From positions 1 to 41,851 of the forward strand of contig NZ_JANLNV010000036.1 of assembly GCF_025465935.1 (NCBI RefSeq): a DNA stretch of 41,851 nt. The letters are read 5' to 3'. The notes under the pieces are model-generated. The model searched no databases and was not told where the DNA came from. It saw only the letters and a program-made list of their open reading frames with translations. Below are positions 17,491 through 25,735 of this stretch, in pieces. Every line of letters starts with the position of its first letter. Position 1 is the stretch's first letter. Source of the stretch: Pseudomonas sp. 7P_10.2_Bac1. GTDB taxonomy: Bacteria > Pseudomonadota > Gammaproteobacteria > Pseudomonadales > Pseudomonadaceae. The translations under genes were made by a program, and so were the position numbers.

Positions 17491-17501
17491 CCCGCCAAAC
17501 T

Positions 17502-17566
17502 GTAGGAACGAGCTTGCCTCGCGATCTTTTAACGATCAAAAGATCGCGAGGCAAGCTCGCTCCTAC
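17502..17566. repeat. REP/REPIN palindrome
   Basis: This is a near-perfect copy. The left arm has GTAGGAACG where other copies have GTAGGAGCG; the centre CTTTTAACGATCAAAAG is symmetric. It lies between the convergent thyA and cadR genes and would act as a strong hairpin on both transcripts. Confidence 0.9.
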
Positions 17567-17571
17567 AAGGG

Positions 17572-18021
17572 CTAGTGCCCGTGGCTTCTGCCCACATGGC
17601 TCGGTTCGCCTTCTGGCGCTGTCACTGAGCCGCTGACTTCCAGGCGCTGCAAAATCCCGCACTGATCCATCCCCGGCCCTTCGCCACAACGTTGGCGCAG
17701 GTCGAGCAGTTGTGCCTGCAAGGCTTGCAAGCCATCGATGCGCGCCTTGACGTGGTGGATATGCTCGTCGATCAGCGCATTCACGCTCTGGCATTGGTCC
17801 TGCGGGCTGTCGCGCAGGTTCAGCAGGCTGCGGATTTCTTCGAGAGTCATGTCCAGGCTGCGGCAATTGCGGATAAACGTCAGCCGCTCGACGTGCGCCT
17901 GGGTGTACAAACGGTAATTGCCGTCGCTGCGCGCAGGCTCTGGCAACAAGCCTTCTCGCTCGTAATAACGGATGGTTTCGACCTGACAATCGGTCAATTT
18001 CGCCAGTTCACCAATTTTCAT
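17572..18021 (-). CDS. cadR: Cd(II)/Pb(II)-responsive MerR-family regulator
   Basis: This 149-residue regulator begins with a MerR helix-turn-helix (MKIGELAKLTDCQVETIRYYE, residues 1-21), followed by a dimerisation helix. It has the CadR cysteines: one in SPQDQCQSV, then RQRCGEGPGMDQCGIL. The C-terminus is histidine-containing (SHVGRSHGH), an extra metal site known in Pseudomonas CadR. It binds as a dimer to the overlong-spacer promoter of the divergent cadA and untwists it when Cd, Zn or Pb is bound. The start at 18021 is fixed by the conserved N-terminus; upstream in-frame codons cross into the promoter. Confidence 0.95.
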   Translation of the reverse strand: MKIGELAKLTDCQVETIRYYEREGLLPEPARSDGNYRLYTQAHVERLTFIRNCRSLDMTLEEIRSLLNLRDSPQDQCQSVNALIDEHIHHVKARIDGLQALQAQLLDLRQRCGEGPGMDQCGILQRLEVSGSVTAPEGEPSHVGRSHGH

Positions 18022-18044
18022 CGCGCTTATCTCCCAAAGGATGC

Positions 18045-18075
18045 TTGACCCTATAGTGGCTACAGGGTCTTTACT
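18045..18075 (+). promoter_or_regulatory. MerR-type cadA promoter with CadR operator
   Basis: TTGACC (-35, 18045-18050) and TTTACT (-10, 18070-18075) are separated by 19 bp, the overlong spacing typical of MerR-family promoters. The spacer contains the dyad ACCCTAT-7-ACAGGGT (18048-18068) with a single centre-proximal mismatch. Its position between divergent cadR and cadA identifies it as the CadR operator. Confidence 0.88.
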
Positions 18076-18106
18076 TGGCAACAGGCACCTTTTTTGGACG
18101 CACCCG

Positions 18107-20410
18107 ATGAGCGACTCCATTCACACCCCGCACAAACCCCATGCTGGTCATGACCATGACCATGACCATGACCATGACCATGACCACGGCCATGACCACG
18201 ACCACGGCCATGAGGAAAAGCACGACCACGCCAGCCATGCCCACAGTTGCTGTTCGAGCACGGCTGCTCCCAGCGTGATCAAACTCAGCGCCGATGTGTC
18301 GGTGGGCGCTCGCTTGAGCAGTTTCCGCATTGAAGCCATGGACTGCCCCACCGAGCAAACCCTGATCCAGAACAAGCTGGGCAAGCTGGCCGGTGTGCAG
18401 CAGTTGGAGTTCAACCTGATCAATCGGGTGTTGGTGGTGACCCACGACCTGCCGTCGACTGACCCGATTGTTGCGGCCATCAAAACCCTGGGCATGCAGG
18501 CCGATCCACTGGAGGCGGGCACTGATGCCGACGCACCGCTTGCGCCTGCGCCTCAAAAACACTGGTGGCCGCTGGCCGTGTCCGGTGTCGGGGCGCTGGC
18601 TGCCGAGGTGTTGCACTTTACCGGCGCAGCGCCGACCTGGGTCATTGCCCTGGTGGCGCTGGTGTCGATCTTCAGCGGTGGCCTGACCACCTACAAAAAA
18701 GGCTGGATTGCCCTTAAAAACCTCAACCTGAACATCAACGCATTGATGAGCATCGCGGTGACGGGCGCCCTGCTGATAGGCCAATGGCCCGAAGCGGCGA
18801 TGGTGATGTTCCTGTTTACCGTGGCCGAGCTGATCGAAGCCAAGTCTCTGGACCGTGCGCGTAACGCCATCAGCGGCCTGATGCAAATGGCCCCGGACAA
18901 AGCCACCGTGCAGCAAGCTGACGGCACCTGGCTCGAACGTGAGGTCAAAGACGTTGAGTTGGGCGCTATTGTGCGGGTCAAGCCGGGCGAGCGCGTTGGC
19001 CTGGACGGCGAAGTGGTGTCGGGCAACTCAAGCATTGATCAGGCGCCGATCACCGGCGAGAGCCTGCCGGTAGAAAAAACCGTGGGCGACAAAGTCTTTG
19101 CGGGCACCATCAACCAGGCCGGTTCGCTGGAGTTTCGCGTCACCGCGGCGGCTGGCAACTCGACCCTGGCGCGCATCATCCTTGCGGTGGAACAAGCCCA
19201 GGGCGCCCGTGCGCCAACCCAGCGCTTTGTCGACAGCTTCTCGAAAATCTACACCCCGGTGGTGTTCCTGCTGGCACTGGCAGTGGCGATTATCCCGCCA
19301 TTGCTGATGGGCGGCGCGTGGTTCGACTGGATCTACCGTGCGCTGGTGCTGCTGGTGGTGGCGTGCCCGTGTGCGCTGGTGATCTCGACCCCGGTGACCA
19401 TCGTCAGCGGTCTGGCCGCTGCGGCGCGCAAAGGCATTCTGGTCAAAGGCGGTGTGTACCTCGAAAGCGGTCACAAACTGGACTATGTGGCACTGGACAA
19501 AACCGGCACCATCACCCACGGCAAGCCGGTTCAAACCGACTTCGTGCCGCTTGATCCGCTGTACACCGAGAGTGCCGTGCTGCTGGCGGCAAGCCTGGCT
19601 TCGCGCTCCGATCACCCGGTATCGCTGGCGGTTGCCAATGCGGTTGTGGATAAAAACCTGTCGTTGCGTACTGTGGATAACTTCACTGCGCTGGCCGGGC
19701 GCGGCGTGCGTGGTGAAATCGACGGCAAGGTCTACCACTTGGGCAACCATCGCCTGATCGAAGAGCTTGGCCTGTGCTCGCCTGCGCTTGAAGAGAAACT
19801 CTTCGCCCTGGAAGAACAGGGTAAAACCGTGATCTTGCTGATCGACAGCGCGGGCCCCATGGCCTTGTTTGCGGTGGCCGACACGGTCAAGGAATCCAGT
19901 CGCGAAGCGATTCGCGAACTGCATGCACTGGGGGTCAAGACCCTGATGCTGACCGGCGACAACCCGCACACCGCCAACGCGATCGCGGCCCAGGTGGGCA
20001 TCGATCAGGCGCAGGGCAACCTGTTGCCGGAAGACAAGCTCAAGGCCATCGAAGCGCTTTATGCACAGGGCCATCACGTGGGCATGGTGGGCGACGGCAT
20101 CAACGACGCACCGGCCTTGGCCCGCGCGGAGATTGGTTTTGCGATGGCCGCGGCCGGTACAGATACGGCGATAGAGACCGCTGATGTTGCCTTGATGGAC
20201 GACGATCTGCGCAAAATCCCGACGTTTATCCGCTTGTCACGTGATACCTCAAGCATTTTGAAACAGAACATTGCTCTGGCATTGGTCATCAAAGCGATCT
20301 TTCTTACGGTAACCTTCATGGGTCTGGCCACTATGTGGATGGCCGTTTTTGCTGACATGGGCGTGAGCTTGTTGGTGGTGTTTAACGGGTTGCGTCTAGT
20401 GCGTAAATAG
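18107..20410 (+). CDS. cadA: Zn/Cd/Pb-translocating P1B-type ATPase
   Basis: This 767-residue inner-membrane pump exports divalent soft metals. Order: a histidine/aspartate-rich N-terminal tail (about 10-45), a CC pair, a ferredoxin-like metal-binding domain with MDCPTEQ, membrane helices, the dephosphorylation loop TGES, the intramembrane metal site CPC in VVACPCALVISTPV, the phosphorylated aspartate D464 in DKTGT, the nucleotide domain with HP in SDHPVSLA, and the hinge GDGINDAPALA. All catalytic residues are intact. The start at 18107 follows the CadR-controlled promoter; the in-frame ATG at 18041 lies upstream of that promoter and is rejected. The His-rich tail is encoded by a hexanucleotide repeat. 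Confidence 0.95.
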   Translation: MSDSIHTPHKPHAGHDHDHDHDHDHDHGHDHDHGHEEKHDHASHAHSCCSSTAAPSVIKLSADVSVGARLSSFRIEAMDCPTEQTLIQNKLGKLAGVQQLEFNLINRVLVVTHDLPSTDPIVAAIKTLGMQADPLEAGTDADAPLAPAPQKHWWPLAVSGVGALAAEVLHFTGAAPTWVIALVALVSIFSGGLTTYKKGWIALKNLNLNINALMSIAVTGALLIGQWPEAAMVMFLFTVAELIEAKSLDRARNAISGLMQMAPDKATVQQADGTWLEREVKDVELGAIVRVKPGERVGLDGEVVSGNSSIDQAPITGESLPVEKTVGDKVFAGTINQAGSLEFRVTAAAGNSTLARIILAVEQAQGARAPTQRFVDSFSKIYTPVVFLLALAVAIIPPLLMGGAWFDWIYRALVLLVVACPCALVISTPVTIVSGLAAAARKGILVKGGVYLESGHKLDYVALDKTGTITHGKPVQTDFVPLDPLYTESAVLLAASLASRSDHPVSLAVANAVVDKNLSLRTVDNFTALAGRGVRGEIDGKVYHLGNHRLIEELGLCSPALEEKLFALEEQGKTVILLIDSAGPMALFAVADTVKESSREAIRELHALGVKTLMLTGDNPHTANAIAAQVGIDQAQGNLLPEDKLKAIEALYAQGHHVGMVGDGINDAPALARAEIGFAMAAAGTDTAIETADVALMDDDLRKIPTFIRLSRDTSSILKQNIALALVIKAIFLTVTFMGLATMWMAVFADMGVSLLVVFNGLRLVRK
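18149..18184 (+). repeat. (CATGAC)6 in-frame microsatellite in cadA
   Basis: Six perfect copies of CATGAC encode alternating His-Asp, followed by degenerate CACGGC/CATGAC/CACGAC units. Because the unit is two codons long, slippage would change the length of the metal-binding tail without breaking the frame. Confidence 0.9.
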
Positions 20411-20426
20411 ATCAAGAGAGGCCGCA

Positions 20427-21290
20427 GTGTTGAGTGCCGAGCTGAAAGCGTTTTACCGGGTGGCCCAGTTGGGCAGCATTACCCAGGCGGCGAAAAAGCT
20501 GGGGTTGAGCCAGCCGACCGTGACCACCCAGATCCGCCAGCTCGAAAGCCAATACGGCGTGGAACTGTTTTACCGTGGCGGGCGGCGCCTGACCCTCAGT
20601 GATGACGGCGTGCGCTTGCTGCCGATGGTTAAAACGTTGTTGCAGCAAGAGGCCGATATCGAGTTCTTTTTACGCAACAGCGGCCACGGTACAGGTGCCT
20701 TGCGCATTGCGGCCACGGCGCCGTATTACATTTTGGATCTGGTCAAAACCTTTCGTGAGCGCTTGCCGCACATTGAGGTGTCGGTGGACATCGGCAACTC
20801 GCAGCAAGTACTCGAAGCGCTGGACGAATACCGCGTCGACATTGCCGCTTCATCGCAACTGCTGGAAGACTCGAGGCTGATACGCCGCGTCTTGGGTTCA
20901 GACCCGCTGGTGGTGGCAGTGCACCGCAATCATCCACTGGCCAAGTTGGACCACGTGCCGCTGAGTGCGTTGGCTGGACACTGTCTGCTCATGCGTGAGC
21001 AAGGCTCGACCACGCGAAAACTGACTGAAGAATTGCTCAAAAGCGCCGGGGTGGGGTTTGGCCCGTTACTGGAAATTGGCAGTCGGGAATCGATCCGTGA
21101 AGCGGTGCTGCGCAATATTGGCATCAGCATCATTGCCCGCCAGGAAGTTCCTCACGACCCGCAACTGCGCGTGTTGAGCCTCGAAGGTGCGCCGATGATC
21201 GTCGAGTATTTGTACTGCCTCAAAGAGCGAAAGTCGGCGCGCTTGCCTGCGGCTTTTCTGGGGTTGGCCCAGGAAATGGCAGGCTGCTGA
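20427..21290 (+). CDS. LysR-family transcriptional regulator, phosphonate-linked
   Basis: This 287-residue LysR-type regulator has an N-terminal winged helix-turn-helix (about 1-60, FYRVAQLGSITQAAKKLGLS, then QPTVTTQIRQLE) and a periplasmic-binding-protein-like effector domain (about 88-285). The start is GTG 20427, five bases after GAGAGG. It begins 16 bp after cadA but is functionally better placed with the phosphonate transporter downstream, since LysR regulators commonly head 2-aminoethylphosphonate loci in Pseudomonas. A large repeat element separates it from the transporter. Ligand and targets are inferred from position only. Confidence 0.85.
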   Translation: MLSAELKAFYRVAQLGSITQAAKKLGLSQPTVTTQIRQLESQYGVELFYRGGRRLTLSDDGVRLLPMVKTLLQQEADIEFFLRNSGHGTGALRIAATAPYYILDLVKTFRERLPHIEVSVDIGNSQQVLEALDEYRVDIAASSQLLEDSRLIRRVLGSDPLVVAVHRNHPLAKLDHVPLSALAGHCLLMREQGSTTRKLTEELLKSAGVGFGPLLEIGSRESIREAVLRNIGISIIARQEVPHDPQLRVLSLEGAPMIVEYLYCLKERKSARLPAAFLGLAQEMAGC

Positions 21291-21297
21291 CCCAAAG

Positions 21298-21622
21298 CCC
21301 CTCACCCCAACCCTCTCCCGGAGGGAGAGGGAGCTTTTCCGAGGTGTAGTCAGATTCGGTGCAGGACCTTCAGGGTGCAAAAAATCTTCAGCACTGCTCA
21401 ATCAGCTCTCATTTCCTGAGGGAGCTTTACCGAGGTGTAGTCAGATTCGGTGCAAGACCTTCAGGGTGCAAAAAATCTTCAGTACTGCTCAATCAGCTCT
21501 CATTTCCTGAGGGGGCTTTACCGAGGTGTAGTCAGATTCGGTGCAAGATCTTCAGGGTGCAAAAAATCTTCAGCAACCCCCAATCAGTCCCCTCTCCCTC
21601 CGGGAGAGGGCTAGGGTGAGGG
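21298..21622. repeat. MITE-like element with internal amplification
   Basis: The ends are inverted repeats of about 33 bp: the left begins CCCCTCACCCCAACCCTCTC and the right ends GAGAGGGCTAGGGTGAGGG. Each end also contains its own small palindrome (CCCTCTCCC-GGAGGGAGAGGG). It encodes no transposase. The interior matches the smaller elements at 25600 and 30804 (block GCTTTACCGAGGTG near one end, CAATCAGTCCC near the other) but is enlarged by a 91-bp tandem repeat. It separates the LysR gene from the phosphonate transporter operon. Confidence 0.85.
21341..21576. repeat. 91-bp tandem repeat, about 2.6 copies
   Basis: The block starting GAGGTGTAGTCAGATTCGG recurs at 21341, 21432 and 21523, exactly 91 bp apart. 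Copies one and two differ at only a few bases. The third matches for about 53 bp and then merges into the right terminal repeat. The joint between copies (CATTTCCTGAGGGAGC) looks like a decayed version of the terminal palindrome, so the array may be tandem elements that shared ends. Confidence 0.9.
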
Positions 21623-21713
21623 CGTTTTTGATCTTGATTTACCCCAAAATTCACCAATACCCCTATCGGCAGCTTTTGCCAAACTGCCACATCTTGTACG
21701 CATAGCGTCTCTA

Positions 21714-21745
21714 GGATGACCCCATCTGCTTGATGAGGTGCATCC
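21714..21745 (+). promoter_or_regulatory. Hairpin masking the ribosome-binding site of the ABC ATPase gene
   Basis: GGATG (21714-21718), ACC (21719-21721) and CATC (21723-21726) pair with GATG (21732-21735), GGT (21737-21739) and CATCC (21741-21745) around a 5-nt loop, with one C/A mismatch and one bulged G. The Shine-Dalgarno GAGG (21735-21738) is inside the stem, and the ATG follows immediately at 21746. It could be a translational control hairpin or, as DNA, a dyad operator for the LysR protein. Confidence 0.5.
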
Positions 21746-22822
21746 ATGAACCGCTCCAACGCAACTCCTTTGACCCAACCCGGCGTGCCGATGAAGGTGC
21801 GCAATGTGAGCAAGCGCTTTGGCGCTTTTACCGCGCTGGACAGCGTTTCACTGGAGGTGGCAGCGGGTGAGCTGGTGTGTCTGCTCGGGCCTTCGGGGTG
21901 CGGTAAAACCACGTTGTTGCGCTGCATCGCCGGGCTGGAGCGTCAGGATGAGGGCGTCTTGTACCTCGGTTCACGCGACGTGTCTGGCCTCGCCCCGCAA
22001 GCACGGGACTACGGGATTCTGTTCCAATCCTATGCGCTGTTCCCCAACCTCACCGTCGAAGCCAACATCGCCTACGGCCTGGCCGGCAGTAATCGCGATG
22101 TGGTGCGCAAACGCGTCAGCGAGATGCTGGAGCTGGTGGGCCTGACCGGCAGCGAAAAGAAATTCCCCGGCCAATTGTCGGGCGGCCAGCAACAACGTGT
22201 TGCCCTGGCCCGCGCCCTGGCACCGGCGCCGTCATTGCTGTTGCTCGACGAACCCATGTCAGCGCTGGATGCCCGGGTGCGCGAGCATTTGTGTACCGAG
22301 TTACGCCAACTGCAACGCAGCCTGGGCATCACCACCCTTATGGTGACGCACAACCAGGACGAGGCCATGCTGATGGCCGACCGCATTGCGGTGATGAACA
22401 ACGGCAAGGTCGAGCAGTACGCCACCCCACAAGAGATCTACAACAAGCCCGCCACCCCGTTTGTCGCCGAGTTTGTCGGGCAAGGCAACTGGCTGCCGTT
22501 TGATCATCACCGCGGCAGTTACGCTCAAGTGGGCGGTATCAACATGCGTTTGGCGGCCGACGCCGGACCTGCCGAGTCGGGTCGCCTGTTCTGCCGCCCC
22601 GAGGCGATCAGCGTGAACCCGGCTCTGCATGAGGAAAACCTGTTTCCGGCACGGGTGCGTGAAATTACCTTCCTCGGCAATCGTTGCCGCATGAGCTTTG
22701 AGCTCAACCATTTGCCGGGTCACCCGCTTACGGCCGAAGTCGGCAGCCATGACCTGCCGCGCCTGGGCGCACAAGACATCTTCGTCGCTTTGCCGCCGAG
22801 CAGCCTTCAGGTGTTTGCCTGA
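21746..22822 (+). CDS. 2-Aminoethylphosphonate-type ABC transporter ATP-binding protein
   Basis: This 358-residue ATPase has Walker A GPSGCGKTT, the Q-loop in ILFQSYALFPN, signature LSGGQQQRVALARAL, Walker B LLLLDEPMSALDA, H-loop VTHNQDEA and a C-terminal TOBE-like domain (about 270-358). By family and neighbours it energises uptake of 2-aminoethylphosphonate or a related aminophosphonate (PhnT-like) rather than iron or polyamine, which are the close relatives. The start at 21746 has GAGG in a hairpin; an internal ATG at 21791 just before the KVRNVSKRFG strand is an alternative without ribosome-binding site. The stop is one base away from the permease start. Confidence 0.9.
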   Translation: MNRSNATPLTQPGVPMKVRNVSKRFGAFTALDSVSLEVAAGELVCLLGPSGCGKTTLLRCIAGLERQDEGVLYLGSRDVSGLAPQARDYGILFQSYALFPNLTVEANIAYGLAGSNRDVVRKRVSEMLELVGLTGSEKKFPGQLSGGQQQRVALARALAPAPSLLLLDEPMSALDARVREHLCTELRQLQRSLGITTLMVTHNQDEAMLMADRIAVMNNGKVEQYATPQEIYNKPATPFVAEFVGQGNWLPFDHHRGSYAQVGGINMRLAADAGPAESGRLFCRPEAISVNPALHEENLFPARVREITFLGNRCRMSFELNHLPGHPLTAEVGSHDLPRLGAQDIFVALPPSSLQVFA

Positions 22823-22823
22823 G

Positions 22824-24548
22824 ATGGTCGCGCCAGTGACGTTGCCCTTCAGCGACAAGCGCGCCTCCAACGCCCCGCGGGCCGAGCGTGGAGACAAGAT
22901 TTTCGTGATCGGCGGCAAAGGGCTGTTGCTGCTGTTGCTCAGCATCGCGGTGCTGATGCCCTTACTGGCGATCTTCTGGCGCGGCTTCAGTGCGCAAGAC
23001 GGCCAAGGTGGCGGTTGGGTCGCTGCGCGGGAATTGGTTACCAGCGACAACTTCCATTGGCTGGTGGGCAACAGCCTCAAAGTGTCCTTCAGCGTAGCGG
23101 CGATTGTGGTGCCGCTGGCGTACCTGTTTGCCTACGCGCTGCAACGTACGCTGATCCCCGGCAAACGTATCTGGCGCGGGTTGTCATTGCTTCCACTCAT
23201 GGCGCCGTCGATGTTGCCGGGTATTGCGCTGGTGTACCTGTTTGGCAATCAGGGCGTGTTGCGCGGGCTGATTTCGGACAACATCTACGGCTTCTGGGGC
23301 ATCGTGCTCGGCGAAGCGATCTATACCTTTCCCCACGCCCTCATGATTCTGTTGTCTGCCTTGTCGCTGGCCGATGCGCGGCTGTTCGATGCGGCATCGA
23401 GCATGGGCGCGGGGCCCTTCAAGGCGTTTCGCAGCATCACCTGGCCGGGTACTCGCCAAGCCGTATTTGCCGCATTCTGTCTGGTCTTTACCCTGACCAT
23501 CACTGACTTCGGTGTGCCTGTGGTGGTGGGCGGCGACTATCAAGTGCTGGCGCTGGAAGCCTACAAGGCCGTGGTCGGCCAGCAACAGTTTGGCCGCGGT
23601 GCGCTGATCGGCATGGTCTTGCTGCTACCCGCGCTGTTCAGCTTCGCGGTCGATGCGTGGTTGCGCCGAAAGCATGGCGACGCCATGAGCGGGCGTGCCC
23701 AGGTCTTCAAGCCGGTGCCTTCAAAGCTGCGTGACGGCTGCTATTTGGTCATCGTGCTGTTGATCTGCGCTGCCTTGCTGCTGGTATTCGGGATGGCGGT
23801 GTACTCGTCGCTGGTCAAGTTTTGGCCCTACAACCTGTCGCTCTCGCTCAACCACTACCAATTCAACGACACCGCTGGCGGCGGCTGGCTGGCCTATCGC
23901 AACAGCGTGACCATGGCCCTGTGCACGGCACTGATCGGCAGCGCGGTGATCTTCACCGGCGCGTACCTGATGGAGAAAACCAACGGCCAAAAACGCCTGA
24001 ACCTGATACTGCGCATGCTCAGTTTCATCCCCATGGCGGTGCCGGGTCTGGTGTTGGGGTTGGGCTACGTGTTCTTTTTCAACCTGCCGGGCAACCCGCT
24101 GCACGTGTTCTACGGGACCATGACCCTGTTGGTGGTGTGCACCATTGCTCACTATTTGACCACCGCGCAAATGACCGCCACCACGGCGCTGCGCCAACTC
24201 GACAGCGAATTCGAAGCCGTCGCGTTGTCGCTCAAGGCGCCGCTGTACCGCCACTACTGGCGCGTCACCGTACCGATTTGCCTGCCTGCGTTGCTGGACA
24301 TTGTGCGTTACCTGTTCGTCTCGGCGATGACCACTGTTTCTGCGGCGATCTTCCTCTACAGCCCCGACACCATCCTCGCGGCGGTGGCGGTGCTGAACAT
24401 GGACGACGCCGGCAATGTGGGCGGCGCGGCGGCCATGTCGACATTGATCCTGTTCACCTCCATCGGCGTGTCCCTGCTGCTGGCCTGGGCCTCACGCGGC
24501 GTGCTGCGCCGCTCCCAGGCATGGCGCCAGGGCGCTCCTGCGCAATAA
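22824..24548 (+). CDS. Fused ABC permease, 2-aminoethylphosphonate type
   Basis: This 574-residue inner-membrane protein contains two binding-protein-dependent permease halves in one chain, with about twelve membrane helices. Each half carries an EAA-like loop: one around SLADARLFDAASSMGAGPFK, the other around LDSEFEAVALSLKAPLY. Fusion of both permeases is typical for this phosphonate transporter family and for FbpB-type iron transporters. The start at ATG 22824 follows the ATPase stop (TGA 22820-22822) by one base, so translation is coupled; the longer frame into the ATPase gene is rejected. Confidence 0.9.
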   Translation: MVAPVTLPFSDKRASNAPRAERGDKIFVIGGKGLLLLLLSIAVLMPLLAIFWRGFSAQDGQGGGWVAARELVTSDNFHWLVGNSLKVSFSVAAIVVPLAYLFAYALQRTLIPGKRIWRGLSLLPLMAPSMLPGIALVYLFGNQGVLRGLISDNIYGFWGIVLGEAIYTFPHALMILLSALSLADARLFDAASSMGAGPFKAFRSITWPGTRQAVFAAFCLVFTLTITDFGVPVVVGGDYQVLALEAYKAVVGQQQFGRGALIGMVLLLPALFSFAVDAWLRRKHGDAMSGRAQVFKPVPSKLRDGCYLVIVLLICAALLLVFGMAVYSSLVKFWPYNLSLSLNHYQFNDTAGGGWLAYRNSVTMALCTALIGSAVIFTGAYLMEKTNGQKRLNLILRMLSFIPMAVPGLVLGLGYVFFFNLPGNPLHVFYGTMTLLVVCTIAHYLTTAQMTATTALRQLDSEFEAVALSLKAPLYRHYWRVTVPICLPALLDIVRYLFVSAMTTVSAAIFLYSPDTILAAVAVLNMDDAGNVGGAAAMSTLILFTSIGVSLLLAWASRGVLRRSQAWRQGAPAQ

Positions 24549-24573
24549 CCCCTCAACCACAAGGAACCGCACC

Positions 24574-25596
24574 ATGTTCAAGCCTCTTGCTCTTGTCGCT
24601 GCTGTCCTCACTGCTTTCAGTGTTAACGCGTTTGCCGCCAAAACCGAACTGACCGTATACACCGCCCTCGAAGCCGAGCAGTTGAAGAGCTACAAGCAAG
24701 CCTTCGAGAAGGCCAACCCGGACGTTGAAATCAAATGGGTGCGTGATTCCACCGGCATCATCACGGCCAAACTGCTGGCCGAGAAAGACCGCCCGCAGGC
24801 TGATGCAGTCTGGGGCCTGGCGGCGTCGAGCCTGGCGATTCTCGATCAACAAGGCATGCTGCAGCCTTACGCGCCCCACGACCTGGCCAAGATTGGCGCT
24901 AACTATCGCGATTCGGCCAATCCCCCCGCCTGGGTCGGCATGGACGTGTGGGCCGCGACCATTTGCTTTAACACCGTCGAAGCCCAAAAACAGGGCTTGA
25001 GCAAGCCGGTGAGCTGGCAAGACCTGACCAAGCCCGAATACAAGGGCAAGATCGTGATGCCAAACCCTGCTTCGTCCGGGACCGGCTTTCTGGACGTGAG
25101 CGCGTGGCTGCAAACCTTTGGCGAGAAGCAGGGCTGGGTGTACATGGACGGCCTGCACCAGAATATCGGCCAGTACGTTCATTCCGGTTCCAAGCCGTGC
25201 AAATTGGCCGCTTCGGGTGAGTTCCCGATTGGTATCTCGTTTGAATACCCGGCCGTGCAGCTCAAGCGCCAGGGCGCGCCGCTGGACATCATCCTGCCTA
25301 AAGAAGGTTTGGGCTGGGAGATCGAAGCGACCGCTGTGATCAAAGGCACGCCCCATGCAGCTGCGGCGCAAAAGCTGGCTGACTTCTCGGCCAGCCCGGC
25401 GGCGATGGATCTTTATAAAGAGAACTTCGCCGTGTTGGCGCAGCCGGGTATTGCCAAGCCGCAGACCGAGTTGCCTGCTGACTATGAACAGCGCCTGATT
25501 AAAAACGACTTCGCCTGGGCCTCGAAAAACCGCGATGAAATTTTGACCGAATGGCGCAAGCGCTATGACGGCAAGACCGAGAAAGTGACGAACTAA
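24574..25596 (+). CDS. 2-Aminoethylphosphonate-type periplasmic binding protein
   Basis: This 340-residue secreted binding protein has a signal peptide (MFKPLALVAAVLTAFSVNAFA, 21 residues, cleavage at AFA-AK). The mature chain starts TELTVYTALEAEQL, the first strand of the type II binding-protein fold shared with ferric-iron and spermidine/putrescine binders. AAGGAA precedes the ATG. It lies 25 bp after the permease. The family assignment as a phosphonate binder rests on the combination with the ATPase, fused permease and the two phosphonate-associated enzymes; FbpA-like iron-binding tyrosine pairs are not evident. The stop is followed within three bases by a MITE-like element. Confidence 0.88.
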   Translation: MFKPLALVAAVLTAFSVNAFAAKTELTVYTALEAEQLKSYKQAFEKANPDVEIKWVRDSTGIITAKLLAEKDRPQADAVWGLAASSLAILDQQGMLQPYAPHDLAKIGANYRDSANPPAWVGMDVWAATICFNTVEAQKQGLSKPVSWQDLTKPEYKGKIVMPNPASSGTGFLDVSAWLQTFGEKQGWVYMDGLHQNIGQYVHSGSKPCKLAASGEFPIGISFEYPAVQLKRQGAPLDIILPKEGLGWEIEATAVIKGTPHAAAAQKLADFSASPAAMDLYKENFAVLAQPGIAKPQTELPADYEQRLIKNDFAWASKNRDEILTEWRKRYDGKTEKVTN

Positions 25597-25599
25597 AAG

Positions 25600-25712
25600 C
25601 CCCTCACCCCAGCCCTCTCCCGGAGGGAGAGGGCGCTTTACCGAGGTGTTTTCGATTTTGTGTACAGCCCGTATCTGCTCCCTCTCCCTCTGGGAAAGGG
25701 CTGGGGTGAGGG
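25600..25712. repeat. MITE-like element inside the phosphonate operon
   Basis: This 113-bp element has the same terminal inverted repeats as the one at 21298: the left begins CCCCTCACCCCAGCCCTCTC and the right ends GGAAAGGGCTGGGGTGAGGG. The core block GCGCTTTACCGAGGTG is shared with the copy at 30804 in opposite orientation. It lies between the binding-protein gene and the FAD oxidoreductase gene and would fold into a strong hairpin in the mRNA, possibly lowering expression of the two downstream enzymes. Confidence 0.88.
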
Positions 25713-25735
25713 TGCCGTAATCCAAGGATGTCGAG

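Noticed and set aside
18149..18230. CRISPR-like array in the CATGAC repeats
   Set aside because: The repeats are contiguous six-base units inside a coding region, with no spacers and no cas genes.
21359..21619. 86-codon open frame within the tandem repeat
   Set aside because: It is a by-product of the 91-bp repeat units; it has no ribosome-binding site and its protein is a repetition of the DNA repeat.
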